Notes: generated by a model not told the origin, from the letters alone. Numbered from the stretch's first letter, positions 1 to 10,971 are shown. The stretch: DNA of 64,000 bases from Gonocerus acuteangulatus (GCA_946811695.1 OX328123.1:35817660-35881659); one strand, 5' to 3'. A program made the numbers and translations.

Positions 1-600
1 CAGAATTTCATTCTTTTAAAGTTCAAAACACAATATCTTTTTCGTGGCTGTATCATCGGGCAGTCTTTCCATGTATCCTAGCCTTAATAAAGCGAACTAT
101 CTTCGCTTTTCATCAGTTCATCCAGCTACTGATTTGCCTTTATCCACCATTCTCCTTGTATGCATAGGGTACCAAAAATTTTTCTTTCAAAAATCCTTAG
201 AGCTTTCTGGTCAGCTACTTTCTGTGTCCAGGCTTCAGCTTCATTGCACACAACTGGTCAGACCAGGGATTTGTAGATTTTAAGTTATGTTACTGTGGAT
301 AGGAGTGTCGACTTGAAAAGTGTTAGCATGCCAAAGTACGTTCTATTGCCTGACATGATCCTTCCTCTGATTTCCTGGCTAATCAAGTTTTGGCTATAAA
401 AATTAATTTGCTTACTATTAATTAAGGGGAGTCACTGGTCACATCAAGACATCGAAGGGGAAAATCACTCAGCTTCAAAATAAATTTGGTAGGTACCGAA
501 TCTCATGAAGTTGGGCTTCTAGCTTCCATTTTGTAACATTGCCCTATGTTCGAGTGTCATTGAGGACTTACTTAGATAGTGTGTAAACCTAAAATGGCTA
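1..600. other. no recognisable feature
   Basis: AT-rich sequence with no conserved reading frame or known repeat that I can recognise. A short open frame near 44-283 has no recognisable protein content. Confidence 0.5.
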
Positions 601-619
601 AATAAAATAATAATATACA

Positions 620-626
<7 letters not shown>

Positions 627-683
<57 letters not shown>
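627..683. repeat. (TA)n microsatellite
   Basis: Nearly pure TA dinucleotide array. It pairs with the array at 829-872; a palindromic segment lies between them. Confidence 0.95.
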
Positions 684-686
<3 letters not shown>

Positions 687-713
687 TGATGTTATTTTTC
701 GTCGCTGGGATAG

Positions 714-823
714 TATTTTTAGATGGAACGGCATTTTTCTCCAGCGGTGTTACTCCTCCTCTCTTCTTCCCGGGAAGAAGTGAGGAGGAGTACCACCGCT
801 GGAGAAAAATGCCGTTCCATCTA

Positions 824-829
<6 letters not shown>
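714..829. repeat. near-perfect 116 bp palindrome between (TA)n arrays
   Basis: Two 58 bp arms meet at CCCGGG (centre 771/772) and differ at about two positions. The arms contain CTCCAGCGGTG and CTCCTCCTC blocks. (TA)n tracts flank the segment, with about 30 bp of other sequence (684-713) on the left. It looks like a foldback or palindromic MITE inserted in a TA array; its superfamily is not identified. Confidence 0.85.

Positions 830-872
<43 letters not shown>
829..872. repeat. (TA)n microsatellite
   Basis: Pure TA array directly after the palindrome. Confidence 0.95.
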
Positions 873-878
<6 letters not shown>

Positions 879-879
879 T

Positions 880-1040
880 TAGGGTTCTTCGCTGGGGAGA
901 ATTATTGATGTTAATACAACATTCTCCAGTGTTCGGTTTTTCTGGGTGATATTTCGCAGAAACCCCATTCTGCTTCATCAGACCGTTGTCCACGTTTTTC
1001 AACTTTTTTGTTTGTAATTTTATAATAACCTTTTTCATAT
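880..1040 (-). repeat. repeat fragment with hammerhead-core-like hairpin
   Basis: On the minus strand 952-981 reads CUGAUGA, one A, a GCAGAA/UUCUGC stem, then GAAAU. The same layout recurs in unrelated repeats of this window (for example 43848-43874). The surrounding sequence is probably the end of a retroelement. Confidence 0.4.
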
Positions 1041-2017
1041 TAAAGTTATTTTGACATATGGCACTTTACAGATGTACATTTCTTGTGTCGACACCTATCG
1101 ACAGTGCATGGAGCCGATGGAACTGTTTGACTGTCAAGCACTGTTTCTTGACACTGGTCCAGAGCGCCTCCGTGATTACTTTGATTACTTATCAATTGAT
1201 AAATAACGGAATCATCAATTGATAGGATGACGGAAGCCTGTATTATATAAGTAATAATTACAATTACAGGGAGCCTGGGTATGTTATTTACAAATTGCTG
1301 ATAAATAAAATTCAATAAAACAAAAAGTGGCTGCATCCAGAAAAATAAAAAAATAATTAAAACTTACTATTCTATAGTATTACTATAATACATAATATAA
1401 AGAAAAAATAAAAGAACAACATTAATTATAATAATAAAATAAATCCTTATGTTACAAACATACAAGTCATGTAAAGGTGCCAAGTCATAATAAACTCGTG
1501 CACAAAATTTCCTAATTACTCATTAATTATGAAAGCCTGTATCTTCATTGCTTCCGTGATGAACTAGAAAAGTCTGCTGCATGTGTTGGTAGTCATGCTG
1601 GTGAAGAATTGCTGTAATACTTCTTCATCTCTCCCAGGGCGAAGGAAGTTCTTGATGAAATGATTCCGAGGATTGGTCTACATAGGGCAACGGATTAATA
1701 TGTGGGCTTTTGTTTCTAGACCACAAATGATGGAAACCGTGCTATAATAAGCTGCACAAAATTATGTAGTAGTGTTAATTTTGATGATACATTATTTAAC
1801 GCAATAAAATAACTACTTATCTGCCGCGACAAAGCACGGTTATTCGGCTAGTTATAAATAAATCAGCTAGCATTATTGCTAAATAGGAACTAGGTTAGAA
1901 AGATTTATTGGATCTAATTTCATTGTATGTAATTTTCAACTTTACTATCTTATCTTCCTCAACTATTATGAACATAGATGAAAATTTACTCTTAATTTAG
2001 TATCATTTGTGGGATTT
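1041..2017. other. no recognisable feature
   Basis: AT-rich DNA with short inverted patches around TCAATTGATA (about 1190-1225). No coding or repeat assignment is possible by eye. Confidence 0.4.
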
Positions 2018-2618
2018 TCAAGTAAACCTGGCATTTTTATCAACATTTTTCTTATTTTTTAAAATAATGTATTCATCAGGCTGGTCATTTTCTGATTCTA
2101 GAGGAGAATTATCATCTATTAGATTAAAAGGTAAAACTTTTGGAGTTGAATTATTTTCTTTCTTAAAAACATCTTTTGAAAATATGCTTTTTAAATTCTC
2201 ACTGCTTAAAGAGAAAAGAGGTTGAATTAATTTGTTAACATAACTTTCTAATGATGGATTGTAATTATTATCTGCTTCTTGGTGTTTGATTTCAGCAGAA
2301 TTTCTTAGAGGAACATTTGTAGATTCCTTCAAATGGACGTATTTTGATGGTATTTCAATAACTTCAATATCTGTCTTCTTTAAAGGTTGACAATTCATAG
2401 GGATAAATATTCCTCTAACCAAATTTTTCCTTTCTGTTTTGTGCAGACTTTTTTGTTTTTCTATTTGTTCAGTAGTTAGCTCTTCAACTTTCTGTTTGCG
2501 TAATAAGCCAAAAACATCTGGAAATTCTTCCTCTGAAAAATCGTCTGGGACAAATTTATTTTTCTCATTAATTGCATTCAGACTGTTTGGAGAAAAGTAT
2601 GTTGTTTGTCCCGATAAC
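2018..2618 (-). CDS. probable terminal coding exon of an unidentified protein
   Basis: The minus strand is open for about 199 codons, from a good 3' splice site (CTGCTTGTTGTAG, AG at 2619-2620) to a TGA at 2018-2020. The first exon base would complete a codon begun in the previous exon. The peptide is hydrophilic and rich in charged residues, N and S: it has an acidic stretch (DDFSEEEFPDV), a basic segment (EKQKSLHKTERK), a possible conserved core (LVRGIFIPMN) and an acidic tail (LESENDQPDEYI). No membrane segment or catalytic motif is visible. I do not recognise the family; it looks like the disordered C-terminus of a larger, perhaps nuclear, protein. Upstream exons were not found; HINE A, at 3146-5818, lies upstream. 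A chance open frame is the alternative, but the length and splice site argue against it in such AT-rich DNA. Confidence 0.45.
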
Positions 2619-3098
2619 CTACAACAAGCAGTAAGTGAATACTTCTAGTCAACCTAATAAAAAAAAGAAAAAGTAAATGAAAACTGAAACCTTACTTTGT
2701 TCTACAAGAATTTGTTGCGCAAACAAAAACAAAAAGTTTTGAAATTATAATAAAAGTATAACTAATTATACCACAAAAGTTTCTTTGCATTAAACAAAAA
2801 TGGTACCCCTGAGTTATATTCCTACCTATTTCAAATGTTTTTAATGTGGTTAATAAGGTATTGTTACATAAACATATGTTTAGTTGTATAGCTTAAATAT
2901 TCTTGTTAAAGATGACATAATTTGAATTTATCCTGAAAAATATTTTCAAGCAGAGCAGACGGCTAGGTTAACAACAAAATAAAATTCTGGAAATGAAATG
3001 ACATACAAATGGGGATCGGCTATGTAATTTAACAAAAAAATAGAAAGTATGTTAACTTCACATAATATTTAGATTGTCATCATGAAATATTATTATTT

Positions 3099-3145
3099 AA
3101 ATTTCCCTTTTCTAGCCAGGATAGGGCTGATGCCTTTTCTTTTTT
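3099..3145 (-). mobile_element. SINE-A copy, 3' half (split by HINE A)
   Basis: Matches the body of the SINE-A family (minus strand: AAAAGGCATCAGCCCTATCC, then TGGCTAGAAAAGGG). It stops in a T6 run exactly where the HINE begins. The tRNA-like half of the same SINE resumes at 5819. Confidence 0.8.
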
Positions 3146-3279
3146 GCACGGTTCCTCCCTCCCCCCCATAGAAGGAACCCCGCTTATAAGGTTGATCTCA
3201 AGACGCAATCCGGAAGTGCCGACTAGAAAATTTTGCGTTTCAGAACCCCTAGAGACCAAAAATGACGGTGGTTCAAATT

Positions 3280-3350
<71 letters not shown>

Positions 3351-5818
3351 GGTGTCTCAAATAAGACGGCTCAAACTAATTTTGCGGCCAAACGGCTTTC
3401 TAAATATGTCAATTATTTAACATATTGACCGCGCATGTGCGCTCGGCGCTAGATGAAATGTTGGGGTTTGCAGATGACCCCTATTATTATGCACATCATT
3501 TTGAAGGAATATTACACTAATAATGAACAAAAGCAAAATAATGAACCATAATCCAATAAGGAATATCGGATCCAAAGGATTAGATAGATAACATGAAAGA
3601 TCAGATTTAGCTTAGTTAATCCCTAAAGAATAAATACGCCTTAATTTTAATTTTATTAAATTTATTAGGAAAAATATTTCTTTTAGAGGATCGGCAATAT
3701 TTTTTTCAGAAAGTTGAGGAAAAAATACCTCAAATTCATGTATCACACATTCATAACCGACCACTGTAAGTTCTTCCAAAAAATCGTTTTAATTTAAAAC
3801 AATGAAATTTGAATCACATGAAACATATTTGATTTTAAAGATATCGAAGTGCGATTTGCAGCAAAGAGTTTGTTTTTTAATTCCCTTTAAAGTGATGTGC
3901 ATAATAATAGGGGTCATCTGCAAACCCCAACATTTCATCTATCGCCGAGCGCACATGCGCAGTCAATATGTTAAATAATTCGCATATTTAGAAAGCTTAG
4001 GTCAAGCCCTACAACTTTTGCTTGTGACATTTTTTTCTCAGACCAACCGTTTGGCCGCAAAATTAGTTTGAGCCGTCTTATTTGGGACACTCTATATATT
4101 TGTCTGTTCGCGGCCCTGACGTTCAAAAATGGTCCGATTTTGATGAGATTTCATACAAAAATCTTTCGCCTAATTTGAAAGGTCAAGTTCGTTAACCAGC
4201 AGAATCCGCCCACCTGAACAAGGTTTTTGGAGCCAATGTCGCGCGAAAAAAATCGTTCCGCTTACTTCATATGCTTCCAAGTACTCGTTTTATAGGCTTC
4301 TTGGCCTAGGAAAACGAATGAAACCATTTTTATGGCGATAGCTTGAACCGTTTTCGAGAAAATTGAAAAAATAGTTGTTGAATAACGTTTTTGGTTTGGG
4401 TACTTAAAATCATGGGATTCAGTTGAAACATTTTCTGCAGGTTCGAATTTCATCAAAACAAATATGTTGAAATTTTGGTTATGTTTGGAGATAAGGAAGG
4501 GTTAGAATAAAATATTTTATTAACAGACATGAAAAGTTTTGGGAACTTTGTATGCTTTCATTAATATCTCGAAAACGGTTGAAAATCTTGGTAAGCGAAA
4601 GGTTACCATTCGAAAGCTTACTAAATGCTCTACAAAAAAGGTTCTGAAGAAAGTCTTGATTAAGCGATGTAAATCGGAGAAATAAGTGCAAACTTAGAAG
4701 TTTGATAAACGATAATTAATTTTGTTTATTTGAACGGTTCTTTTTGTCTATTTTTATGTCTTGTTAATTTTTTATTGCTTGTAGTAGGTAAATGTATTTG
4801 TCAATAAAACAGGATAAGTAAAATAAGAAAAAAAAAATGTTATAAATATAGCTTTCCAAGAGAGAGGATTCGAAGACGCCTTGTGAATATTTTTTTCTCT
4901 ATTTACCTCACTTTTGAATTGTTTTTTTTTTGTTTTTATTTTGCATTTACCAGTAAACTGCTAATAGCCTAAGCAGCCGATACACAAACAAGATAAGAAA
5001 ATGGGAAAAGTATTTATAATTTTTCACGAAAGATAAAAACAAACTAATAACTGTATCTATTTCTCTCTCTTTTTTTTTTGTCTCTGTTTACCTTAGTTTT
5101 TAATTATTTTTTTTCTCGGTTTGCCTTAGTTTTTAATTGGTTGCATTTTTTTTCAATAAAACATGACAATTAATTGAGAAGCTTGTTTGCATTTTGAAAT
5201 GACTTTGAGAGTCTTTCTTTAGATAAAAAAGCTAAAAGTGTAAACATTTTCCGTGTAGTCAGACATCTGCTTGGGTCGAGGTACTGGCAGGCTTCAGGTA
5301 GGCTTTTAGGCTTTTATTGCACTTCATAAATCAAGATGCATCCTAGGACATCTGGCAGTTACTTTACATGTAGGAAGTCACGCAGCCAAATGTTATAGTA
5401 GAAATATAATTATATTTTGTGGTTGTATGTGGCGTAGTTCATTAAAAAATAACACTATTTTCTCATTTTCTTGTACAATTTCATTTTGTTTAATTGCATT
5501 TAACAGTAAAATGAGTATTTTAGTATATTTAATTGCATTTAACACTAAAATGGATATATTAGTAAAGCAAGTTGAGTAAATTAGAAACATATTCGTAGTA
5601 GAGTCTTTGTAGAGCGAAATTTGGGACGGTGGAAAGAGTAATTTCCGCTTAGGATAGTTTCTTGTGCCTTGCCCACAATCTTGCTTTTCTTGGGAATATG
5701 TGGTTACATTAAGAATGATATAAACAAAGTAATAACTGTTTATATTCTAAGTCTACAATATGACACTAGGGATATGAATGGAACCGGGCTAAGATGATGC
5801 AGTTCCTGCGAGACGGAC
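3146..5818 (+). mobile_element. HINE-like non-autonomous element, copy A
   Basis: The left end has GCACGGTTCC and a hairpin (GGTTCCTCC with GGAACC). A conserved block ending GGTGGTTCAAATTTG follows, then (TA)n (about 3282-3347), a TGTCTGTTCGC block, a long AT-rich core, and the right end: GGAACC, CTAAGATGATGCAGTTCC, then GCGAGACGGAC before a T-run. A short inverted repeat near both termini, an internal microsatellite and a terminal stem-loop resemble Helentron-derived HINE/DINE-1 elements. Assignment to that group is inference, since no Rep/helicase gene is in the window. The boundaries are fixed because the element splits a SINE-A copy, with T6 on each side. A foldback element sits in its (TA)n tract. 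Confidence 0.8.
3348..4092. mobile_element. foldback MITE with CAGGGTGTC ends, TA target
   Basis: Long terminal inverted repeats of about 160-200 bp. The left begins CAGGGTGTCTCAAATAAGAC; the right arm is its complement with an extra insert of about 50 bp. TA flanks both ends, consistent with a TA duplication as in Tc1/mariner-type elements. It lies inside the (TA)n tract of HINE A, which continues after 4094. No transposase remains. Confidence 0.85.
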
Positions 5819-5890
5819 TTTTTTCTAAAGTAAAGCCACCTCCCAACAGTGGGAATCGAACCCACGACCCTTGGCACAGAGTGTTATCAT
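5819..5890 (-). mobile_element. SINE-A copy, tRNA-like half (split by HINE A)
   Basis: Minus strand carries the box-B-like GGGTTCGATTCCCAC and the variable region of a tRNA-derived SINE. It is continuous with 3099-3145 if the HINE is removed. Confidence 0.8.
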
Positions 5891-5925
5891 TCAATATGTA
5901 CTTAACATTTAATACTAATAAGTTG

Positions 5926-6082
5926 AAGGTCCGGCAGCCGTGAGTGTTAAAAAGTGTGGACTCGTGCCTAGGTCATGGATTCGATTCCAATTTAGGGGTG
6001 ATGGCTTTTCTTTCAAAAAAACCATCCTAAAATTCTTCGTCCATAATAAATGAACGTTAAAAATTTAAATAAATAAAAAACA
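5926..6082 (+). mobile_element. SINE-A, internally deleted copy
   Basis: tRNA-like head (GGATTCGATTCC), GATGGCTTTTCTTT, then a jump to the tail (CCTAAAATTCTTCG, TAAATAAATAAA). The central body is missing. Confidence 0.75.
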
Positions 6083-6186
6083 TTTAATAAAAGCAAAAGA
6101 TAGTTTATTTTTATTTTCTTTATGAGCATCATGAAGTAAAGTGATTCACCACTAAACTATAATATATCTAAACGATTAACCAATTA

Positions 6187-6362
6187 GGAGGCCCGGTGGC
6201 TGTGAGTGTTACACTGTCAACACTCTGTGCCTAAGTTCGTGGGGTTCGATTCCCAGTAGGTGATTTTCTTAAAAAAAAGGGGGGGGGGAAAAGGGATTTA
6301 CCCTATCCTAGCTAGGATAGGGTGGTTGATTTATAGTATACCCTCCCCAAAAATCTGGGTTT
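6187..6362 (+). mobile_element. SINE-A copy
   Basis: tRNA-like head with GGGGTTCGATTCCCAG, a G-rich and A-rich linker, then the diverged CCCTATCC..GGATAGGG body. It is followed at once by another copy. Confidence 0.7.
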
Positions 6363-6373
6363 TGTTTAAGTGG

Positions 6374-6576
6374 ACACTAAGGCGTGTGCACTTAAAACTC
6401 CATGCCAAGGGTCGTGGGTTCGATTCCCACTAGAGGTGATGGCTTTTCCTTTAGAAAAAAGAAAAGGCATCAGCCCTATCTTGGCTAGAAAAGGGTGGTG
6501 ACCAATAGATAACACGTCCTAAAATTCTGAGTTAATTATAATGGACATTAAAATTTAAATAATAAATAAATAAAAT
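6374..6576 (+). mobile_element. SINE-A copy, near full length
   Basis: Head with GTGGGTTCGATTCCCACTAG, then GATGGCTTTTCC, AAAAGGCATCAGCCCTATC, the tail GTCCTAAAATTCTGAG, and a terminal AAATAAATAAATAAA. This is one of the best copies for a consensus. Confidence 0.85.
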
Positions 6577-7396
6577 GTAAATTAGGCGGGAACATAAGAG
6601 GAAACTATGTAATGAAGCCAAAGTTGCAATGTTTTGGTAAGGCCCCAAACCATGAAATGGGACGATATGGCTTCTAATTCCCCAGAGATAGTTAAATTTT
6701 CTAAAAAACAAATATTAAAAAATTAAATTACTGATGCTCATGGGTAAGGTAGGTTGTAAATTTATTTGGGTGAGAAACTGCAAGGTTGTTACAAATTCAT
6801 TTGTCTATTTCACATTTGTGTTTTTGTTGTGCACATGTAAAATCCCATTTCACATGCAACAAGAGCTTATTTTATTTATTTATTGTTCTTTTTTACTTTT
6901 TATCTTTTCTCTTTATATTATTTGTTATTTATTCATGATTGCTTACAGCATTTCATAAATAACGCAGATTTTCAGTTCTATCCAAATAGTTTGCTGACAA
7001 TTTTTAAGAGCCTTTTGCTACATTCTGAGGTATATTTAAGGTAAGGCATCAGAGGATAAAATGGGAGGTTTTGGTTCATATCCCAGCCTGGAGTGTCTTA
7101 AAATTAACGATTTTAAAATTCATAATACATTTTAAATAACCTATTTATACGTGTTTTGTATTTTGTACCATCAAAACACCGAGACAAGTCTTCTAAGAAA
7201 CCTAGATTTTTTTATTGGTTGTACTGTGTATTGTATTAAATGACCATGGAATTCATTAATTTGGGATTTACAAAAAACTTTATTTCTTTATTTATGAGTT
7301 AAAAAGATTTATTTGATGAGATAATAAATATGCCCTTCTTCACAGTATAAAAATGTTTACTCATTAAACTATCTTCGAGATTCTCATATGATACTG

Positions 7397-7400
<4 letters not shown>
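6577..7400. other. no recognisable feature
   Basis: AT-rich flank with no gene, repeat or structural signal that I can identify. Confidence 0.4.
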
Positions 7401-7427
<27 letters not shown>

Positions 7428-7470
7428 ACAGCGCATCGACAAATCTTGGCCATTAGCGCCTGTATATCTT
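7401..7470 (-). mobile_element. SINE-B, 5'-truncated copy
   Basis: T27 (the A-tail on the minus strand) followed by the SINE-B 3' end (CAGCGCATCGAC, CATTAGCGCC). Full copies at 13726 and 20232 show the missing tRNA-like head. Confidence 0.75.
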
Positions 7471-8035
7471 GTTCTTTGCAAATATGTTATGGTCAATGCA
7501 ATAGCTACTTTCAGCAAGAAGATCAGACATGTTGTGAGGGAAATTTAAATTATTCAGTCTTATAGTCTGTGGTATATTTTTTATTGCAAATTTCAAATAA
7601 ATTTTTCTTCTGAATTATCATAAGGTAATGTTCCAAAAGCCTTGAATGGTCAATCCTATGTCAAGCCAATGTAACCTCTTCCCTTATGCTTGACAAATGG
7701 ATGGTCAATCTTTGAAGAAATCTATATCTTTCTGTGAGTTATCATCCATGCGTGAGAATATCATACGGTATTCCAAAATAAATTTCTTTGTAAGTATGTT
7801 AATGTCCTCATGTGGGATCGGTGCTCTATCTATTTGTGCCTGTTCTGCAGCAAATAGTGCTTCATGACCGGGCAGCCAGTATAATGTTGCAGATAGTGTA
7901 CTGTATTCAGTAGTTTTTGGAGTAAAAGATGAGAAGTGTATTTGTAAGGTAGTTCTTGAAGTGAGCTCGTAAATAATGTATCATTGTTAAATAAACTACA
8001 CTATTCAAATAAATGCTTTAAAGCATGCAACATAC

Positions 8036-8172
8036 CAACACAGAGGAAGGCCTTTTGCAAGACAGTGAGATGATTTTACAAAGGCAGTGGATGATAACTG
8101 GTGGAGAGAAGCTCTCCATGAGCAGTACTCGGGACAGAGAAACTGGTGGAAAAAGATTATGGGACATTTCTA
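8036..8172 (+). pseudogene. non-LTR retrotransposon pol C-terminal fragment
   Basis: Translates to GRPFARQ, stop, DDFTKAVDDNWW, then WWKKIMGHF and a stop. This resembles the GRP..RW.D......W...A..R..W motif that ends many LINE-type reverse transcriptase proteins. Only this tail remains, with one internal stop. Confidence 0.5.
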
Positions 8173-8785
8173 ATTAGTGAAATCTTATTGAGACACAAAT
8201 AAATATTTATTTTTGTCCATGAAGGAACATTAATTTAATTTGTAATACTTATTTATTTTCATTGTTAGCTCCTCTTTAATCTTCCTCCAATTCGTAGTTA
8301 ATAATAAATGGACGTTAAAATTTAAATAATAATCTTCCTCCAACTATCTTGTCATAAAAAAAATGTAAATAAAGATATGATTATTATTATTAAAATAAAT
8401 AATTAGTTATAAGGAGTTTTTTAATGGCAATAGACTTTAAAAAAAGGGTGGATATTTCAAGCCTCAGGCATTGTTACCATCCTTTGTTTTATACAGTGGT
8501 TTAATAAACTTATGGAAATATATCATTGTATGTAAAAATCCCATTATTTATAGTATTAAAAAAGACATAACATTTGTCCCAAACTGTTGGTAATTAAAAA
8601 ATATATATTTTTCATCTGTGGGTATTCATTTTGATTGAGAAACCTTAATTGAACAAAAATAAAGAGAAAATGATTCTCAAGTCATTACAGGTGAGAATGG
8701 GCCAAAATAATAGTTGACCATGGAGATTACAAAGATTGAGATAGCTGGGGCTCGATTGTAATATTTAATAAAGAACATTTTTATA
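8173..8785. other. flank with a SINE-A tail remnant
   Basis: 8285-8332 resembles the SINE-A tail (AATAAATGGACGTTAAAATT). The rest is unassigned AT-rich DNA downstream of the TRAP-delta gene. Confidence 0.4.
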
Positions 8786-8790
8786 TAAAA

Positions 8791-8886
8791 ATGAGTTTTT
8801 ATTAATGCCAATGTTTCGGCCTGATTTTAAAGGCTTAATCAGAGCTATGAGAAGAGGGAGAAGGTTGGCATTAATAAAAACGAATG
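8791..8886 (-). repeat. small foldback with hammerhead-core-like hairpin
   Basis: Arms of about 22 bp (TTTTTATTAATGCCAA type) at 8791-8812 and 8864-8886 enclose, on the minus strand, CUGAUUA, one A, a GCCU/AGGC stem, C, then GAAAC (8813-8842). It lies just beyond the likely 3' end of TRAP-delta. Confidence 0.6.
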
Positions 8887-9017
8887 TATAATATGGTTGG
8901 GTAACAATAAATTCAAAATAATAAAACAAATTATCTTATAAAAATATAAATATATTTTTCTTTAAACAGAAAAATGAATTTACACAGAACAATAATTCAC
9001 AATAAATTTTGATATTA

Positions 9018-9536
9018 TTATGGTTGCTTAGCAGACAAGAGCTTGGATTTTGAAGTATAAGCCATGTACCAAACAAACACTGCAACAGCTGCAGCCATAA
9101 ATTCAGAATTGAGCCATGGTCCTTGATATGTTCCAGGATGGTTGAGCTTGATAGTGAAGAGAGGTTCAGCTGTAGCTTGCTCAGAGTTACGGAATGCTTT
9201 CCTGAGATTAGCATATCCTTCTTCATCATAGAAGTTGATGGTGTATTCACCACTTCTTGCTTTTGCAAGTTCTTCAACCCAGCTAATCTGGTAACTGTCC
9301 TTGCTAATATGGACTGCTGGGAATGTTTTCCCATTAACTTCAGCAAATAGTGGGACCTCTGTAGCCCCATTACTACATTTAAGAGTAAATTCACTTACAT
9401 AAGCCACATTTGTAATGACAGTTCCATCTTCTGTAGTGAAACTTGAAACCGATACAGTGGGATTTGTGCAAATCTGACTTGAATATGTTTGCGCAATGGT
9501 AACAAAAAAGAGTATCAAACCTAAAACGTAGGCCAT
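9018..9536 (-). CDS. SSR4: translocon-associated protein subunit delta (TRAP-delta, SSR4)
   Basis: A 172-residue type I membrane protein of the ER. TRAP sits beside the Sec61 channel and helps import and glycosylation of some secretory proteins. Residues 1-20 (MAYVLGLILFFVTIAQTYSS) form a signal peptide. The lumenal domain keeps two cysteines (QICTNP and LKCSNG) and the family pattern YQISW, YDEEGY, LRKAFRN and HPGTYQGPWL. A membrane segment at about 145-163 (FMAAAVAVFVWYMAY) is followed by a short lysine-containing cytosolic tail. Length and order match animal SSR4. I chose the ATG at 9536 because it opens directly into the signal peptide; an in-frame upstream ATG at 9584 would add 16 residues. 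The frame is intact and unspliced, unlike the eight-exon enolase next door, so it may be a retrogene or a naturally single-exon gene. No poly-A tract or target duplication marking retroposition is obvious. Confidence 0.93.
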   Translation of the reverse strand: MAYVLGLILFFVTIAQTYSSQICTNPTVSVSSFTTEDGTVITNVAYVSEFTLKCSNGATEVPLFAEVNGKTFPAVHISKDSYQISWVEELAKARSGEYTINFYDEEGYANLRKAFRNSEQATAEPLFTIKLNHPGTYQGPWLNSEFMAAAVAVFVWYMAYTSKSKLLSAKQP

Positions 9537-10089
9537 ATTTAAAAAGTTGGATGAAGGATTCGCACTAAGAAACAGAAGAGACACTGAAATAATGAGACGT
9601 CTAAAGCAAGAAGTTTAAAAACTCCACGTATCAAAGTGTGGCCACTTAGGTTTTCCAAAGCAGCACGTGATCTTTACAACGAGGTTGTTTGAAATCCATG
9701 TGCTAGGATAGTTACGTAATGGATGCTAGGATAAAACGTTATATTTAATGAGTTGTATGAATAAAATAAATGAGTAAGTAAAATAAATGAGCATATGCAG
9801 TAAAATTATAGATAACCTTTATATGACGGGTTGAGAAGCCAAGGGATACAAGCGACGATATAATCATTTTGAGATATTATTGTTTAAAGTTAAATCTTTT
9901 TTGTAAATTCCCTGATAAGTGTAAAAAGTGAAAGAAAAAAAGTATATTGTGCATTTAAAGTGGTTTTGCTCAAATTTCAGTCACTGTCCAAAATAAAGCC
10001 TTTTTCTACTTCCAGAGCTTCATGTTTATCATGAACTGGCTCAGCCTCTGCAACTCTTCTACGTGGCTGTTATCCTCCTCGATTAACAC

Positions 10090-10093
<4 letters not shown>
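9537..10093. other. upstream region of TRAP-delta, no clear promoter motif
   Basis: Should hold the promoter and 5' UTR of the minus-strand gene. Possible 3' splice sites (ATTTCAG near 9585 and TTCTTAG near 9567, minus strand) leave room for a 5' UTR intron. I see no convincing TATA box. Confidence 0.35.
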
Positions 10094-10164
<71 letters not shown>

Positions 10165-10197
10165 GGCGCATCAGCTATTTGGCTATTAGCGCCGGAA
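10094..10197 (-). mobile_element. SINE-B, truncated copy with 68 nt A-tail
   Basis: A T68 run followed by AACGGCGCATCAG and TATTAGCGCCGG, the 3' end of SINE-B on the minus strand. A long pure tail suggests recent insertion or tail growth. Confidence 0.8.
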
Positions 10198-10502
10198 CAC
10201 AAGGTATTGTAGTAACTATGGTTGCATGGAGGAATAAATAGGAGCAACTTTTGCAAGTCCTTGAACTTGTTTGCCCTTATTTCCCAGCATTAGGTGGAAG
10301 CTCGGCTACAACAGAACGTGGGCTTCCCACTATAGGCTTGTACAGCAATGTGAAGAGGATTGGATTTTTAAATCTTAACCATTGCATTTTTTGGATAACT
10401 TTGACATAGTGTTTTTTCTAAACGTTCTAGGGAGATAAGCTCGTTTTCCATGCTGGTCACCAAAAATCGTTTTGCAGACTTAGCGAGAACTTGCTTCCAA
10501 TC

Positions 10503-10817
10503 TTAGGGCACAAAAATACCTCTACCTGACTGTCTACGATCTCGTTCAATTATATATAATATAATATACAACCAGAAATTAACAGTGAGCAGGCTTTGGT
10601 TTTGGCCCCCTGCATTGTCACTGAACATAGTTAATTTTTTAACTGTCGCTGGAGGAACATTGATAAACTTCAGCGAACCAGACAGTATCTCTTCACAACC
10701 TCTATTGGCCTGACCCTCATGCCACATGTACATAGAAGCATTGCCAGTCCCTAGGTTGTGTACAGAGAAGTTGTAAATCTGCAGCTGTCGTGAATGATAA
10801 ACTTTTGAGTAAGTCAA
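10503..10817 (-). pseudogene. fragment of a multi-copy, probably transposon-derived protein
   Basis: About 104 residues are open on the minus strand. The segment holds IYNFSVHNLGTGNASMYMW, HEGQANRGCEEI, and KKLTMFSDNAGGQN. The pattern (YN..H..GTG.A....W.E..A.RG..EI, then a hydrophobic run ending in SD.AGGQN) matches an arthropod repeat protein family that I remember only as uncharacterised; the conserved D of the last motif could be catalytic in a DDE-type enzyme. No start or end domains are present, so I treat it as a remnant. Confidence 0.45.
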
Positions 10818-10971
10818 AACAGGTCATTATCGTTAAAAAAGTATTAAGATAAAATGTTAAAACTATGTTCAAATACAAGGTCACTAACTTAACAAAACAA
10901 TTAAAATATTAGTTAATTAGTTATATTAATCAATTTTTAGTTGATTAATTAGTTATATTAATCAATTTTTT

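Noticed and set aside
598..1038. Open frames rich in alternating Ile and Tyr (here and at 3282, 21211, 22511, 36891, 43974, 47056, 60418, 62270 and others)
   Set aside because: They are translations of (TA)n microsatellites, which have no stop codon in some frames.
8936..9394. Second minus-strand frame over TRAP-delta
   Set aside because: Shadow frame; the other frame has the full family match.
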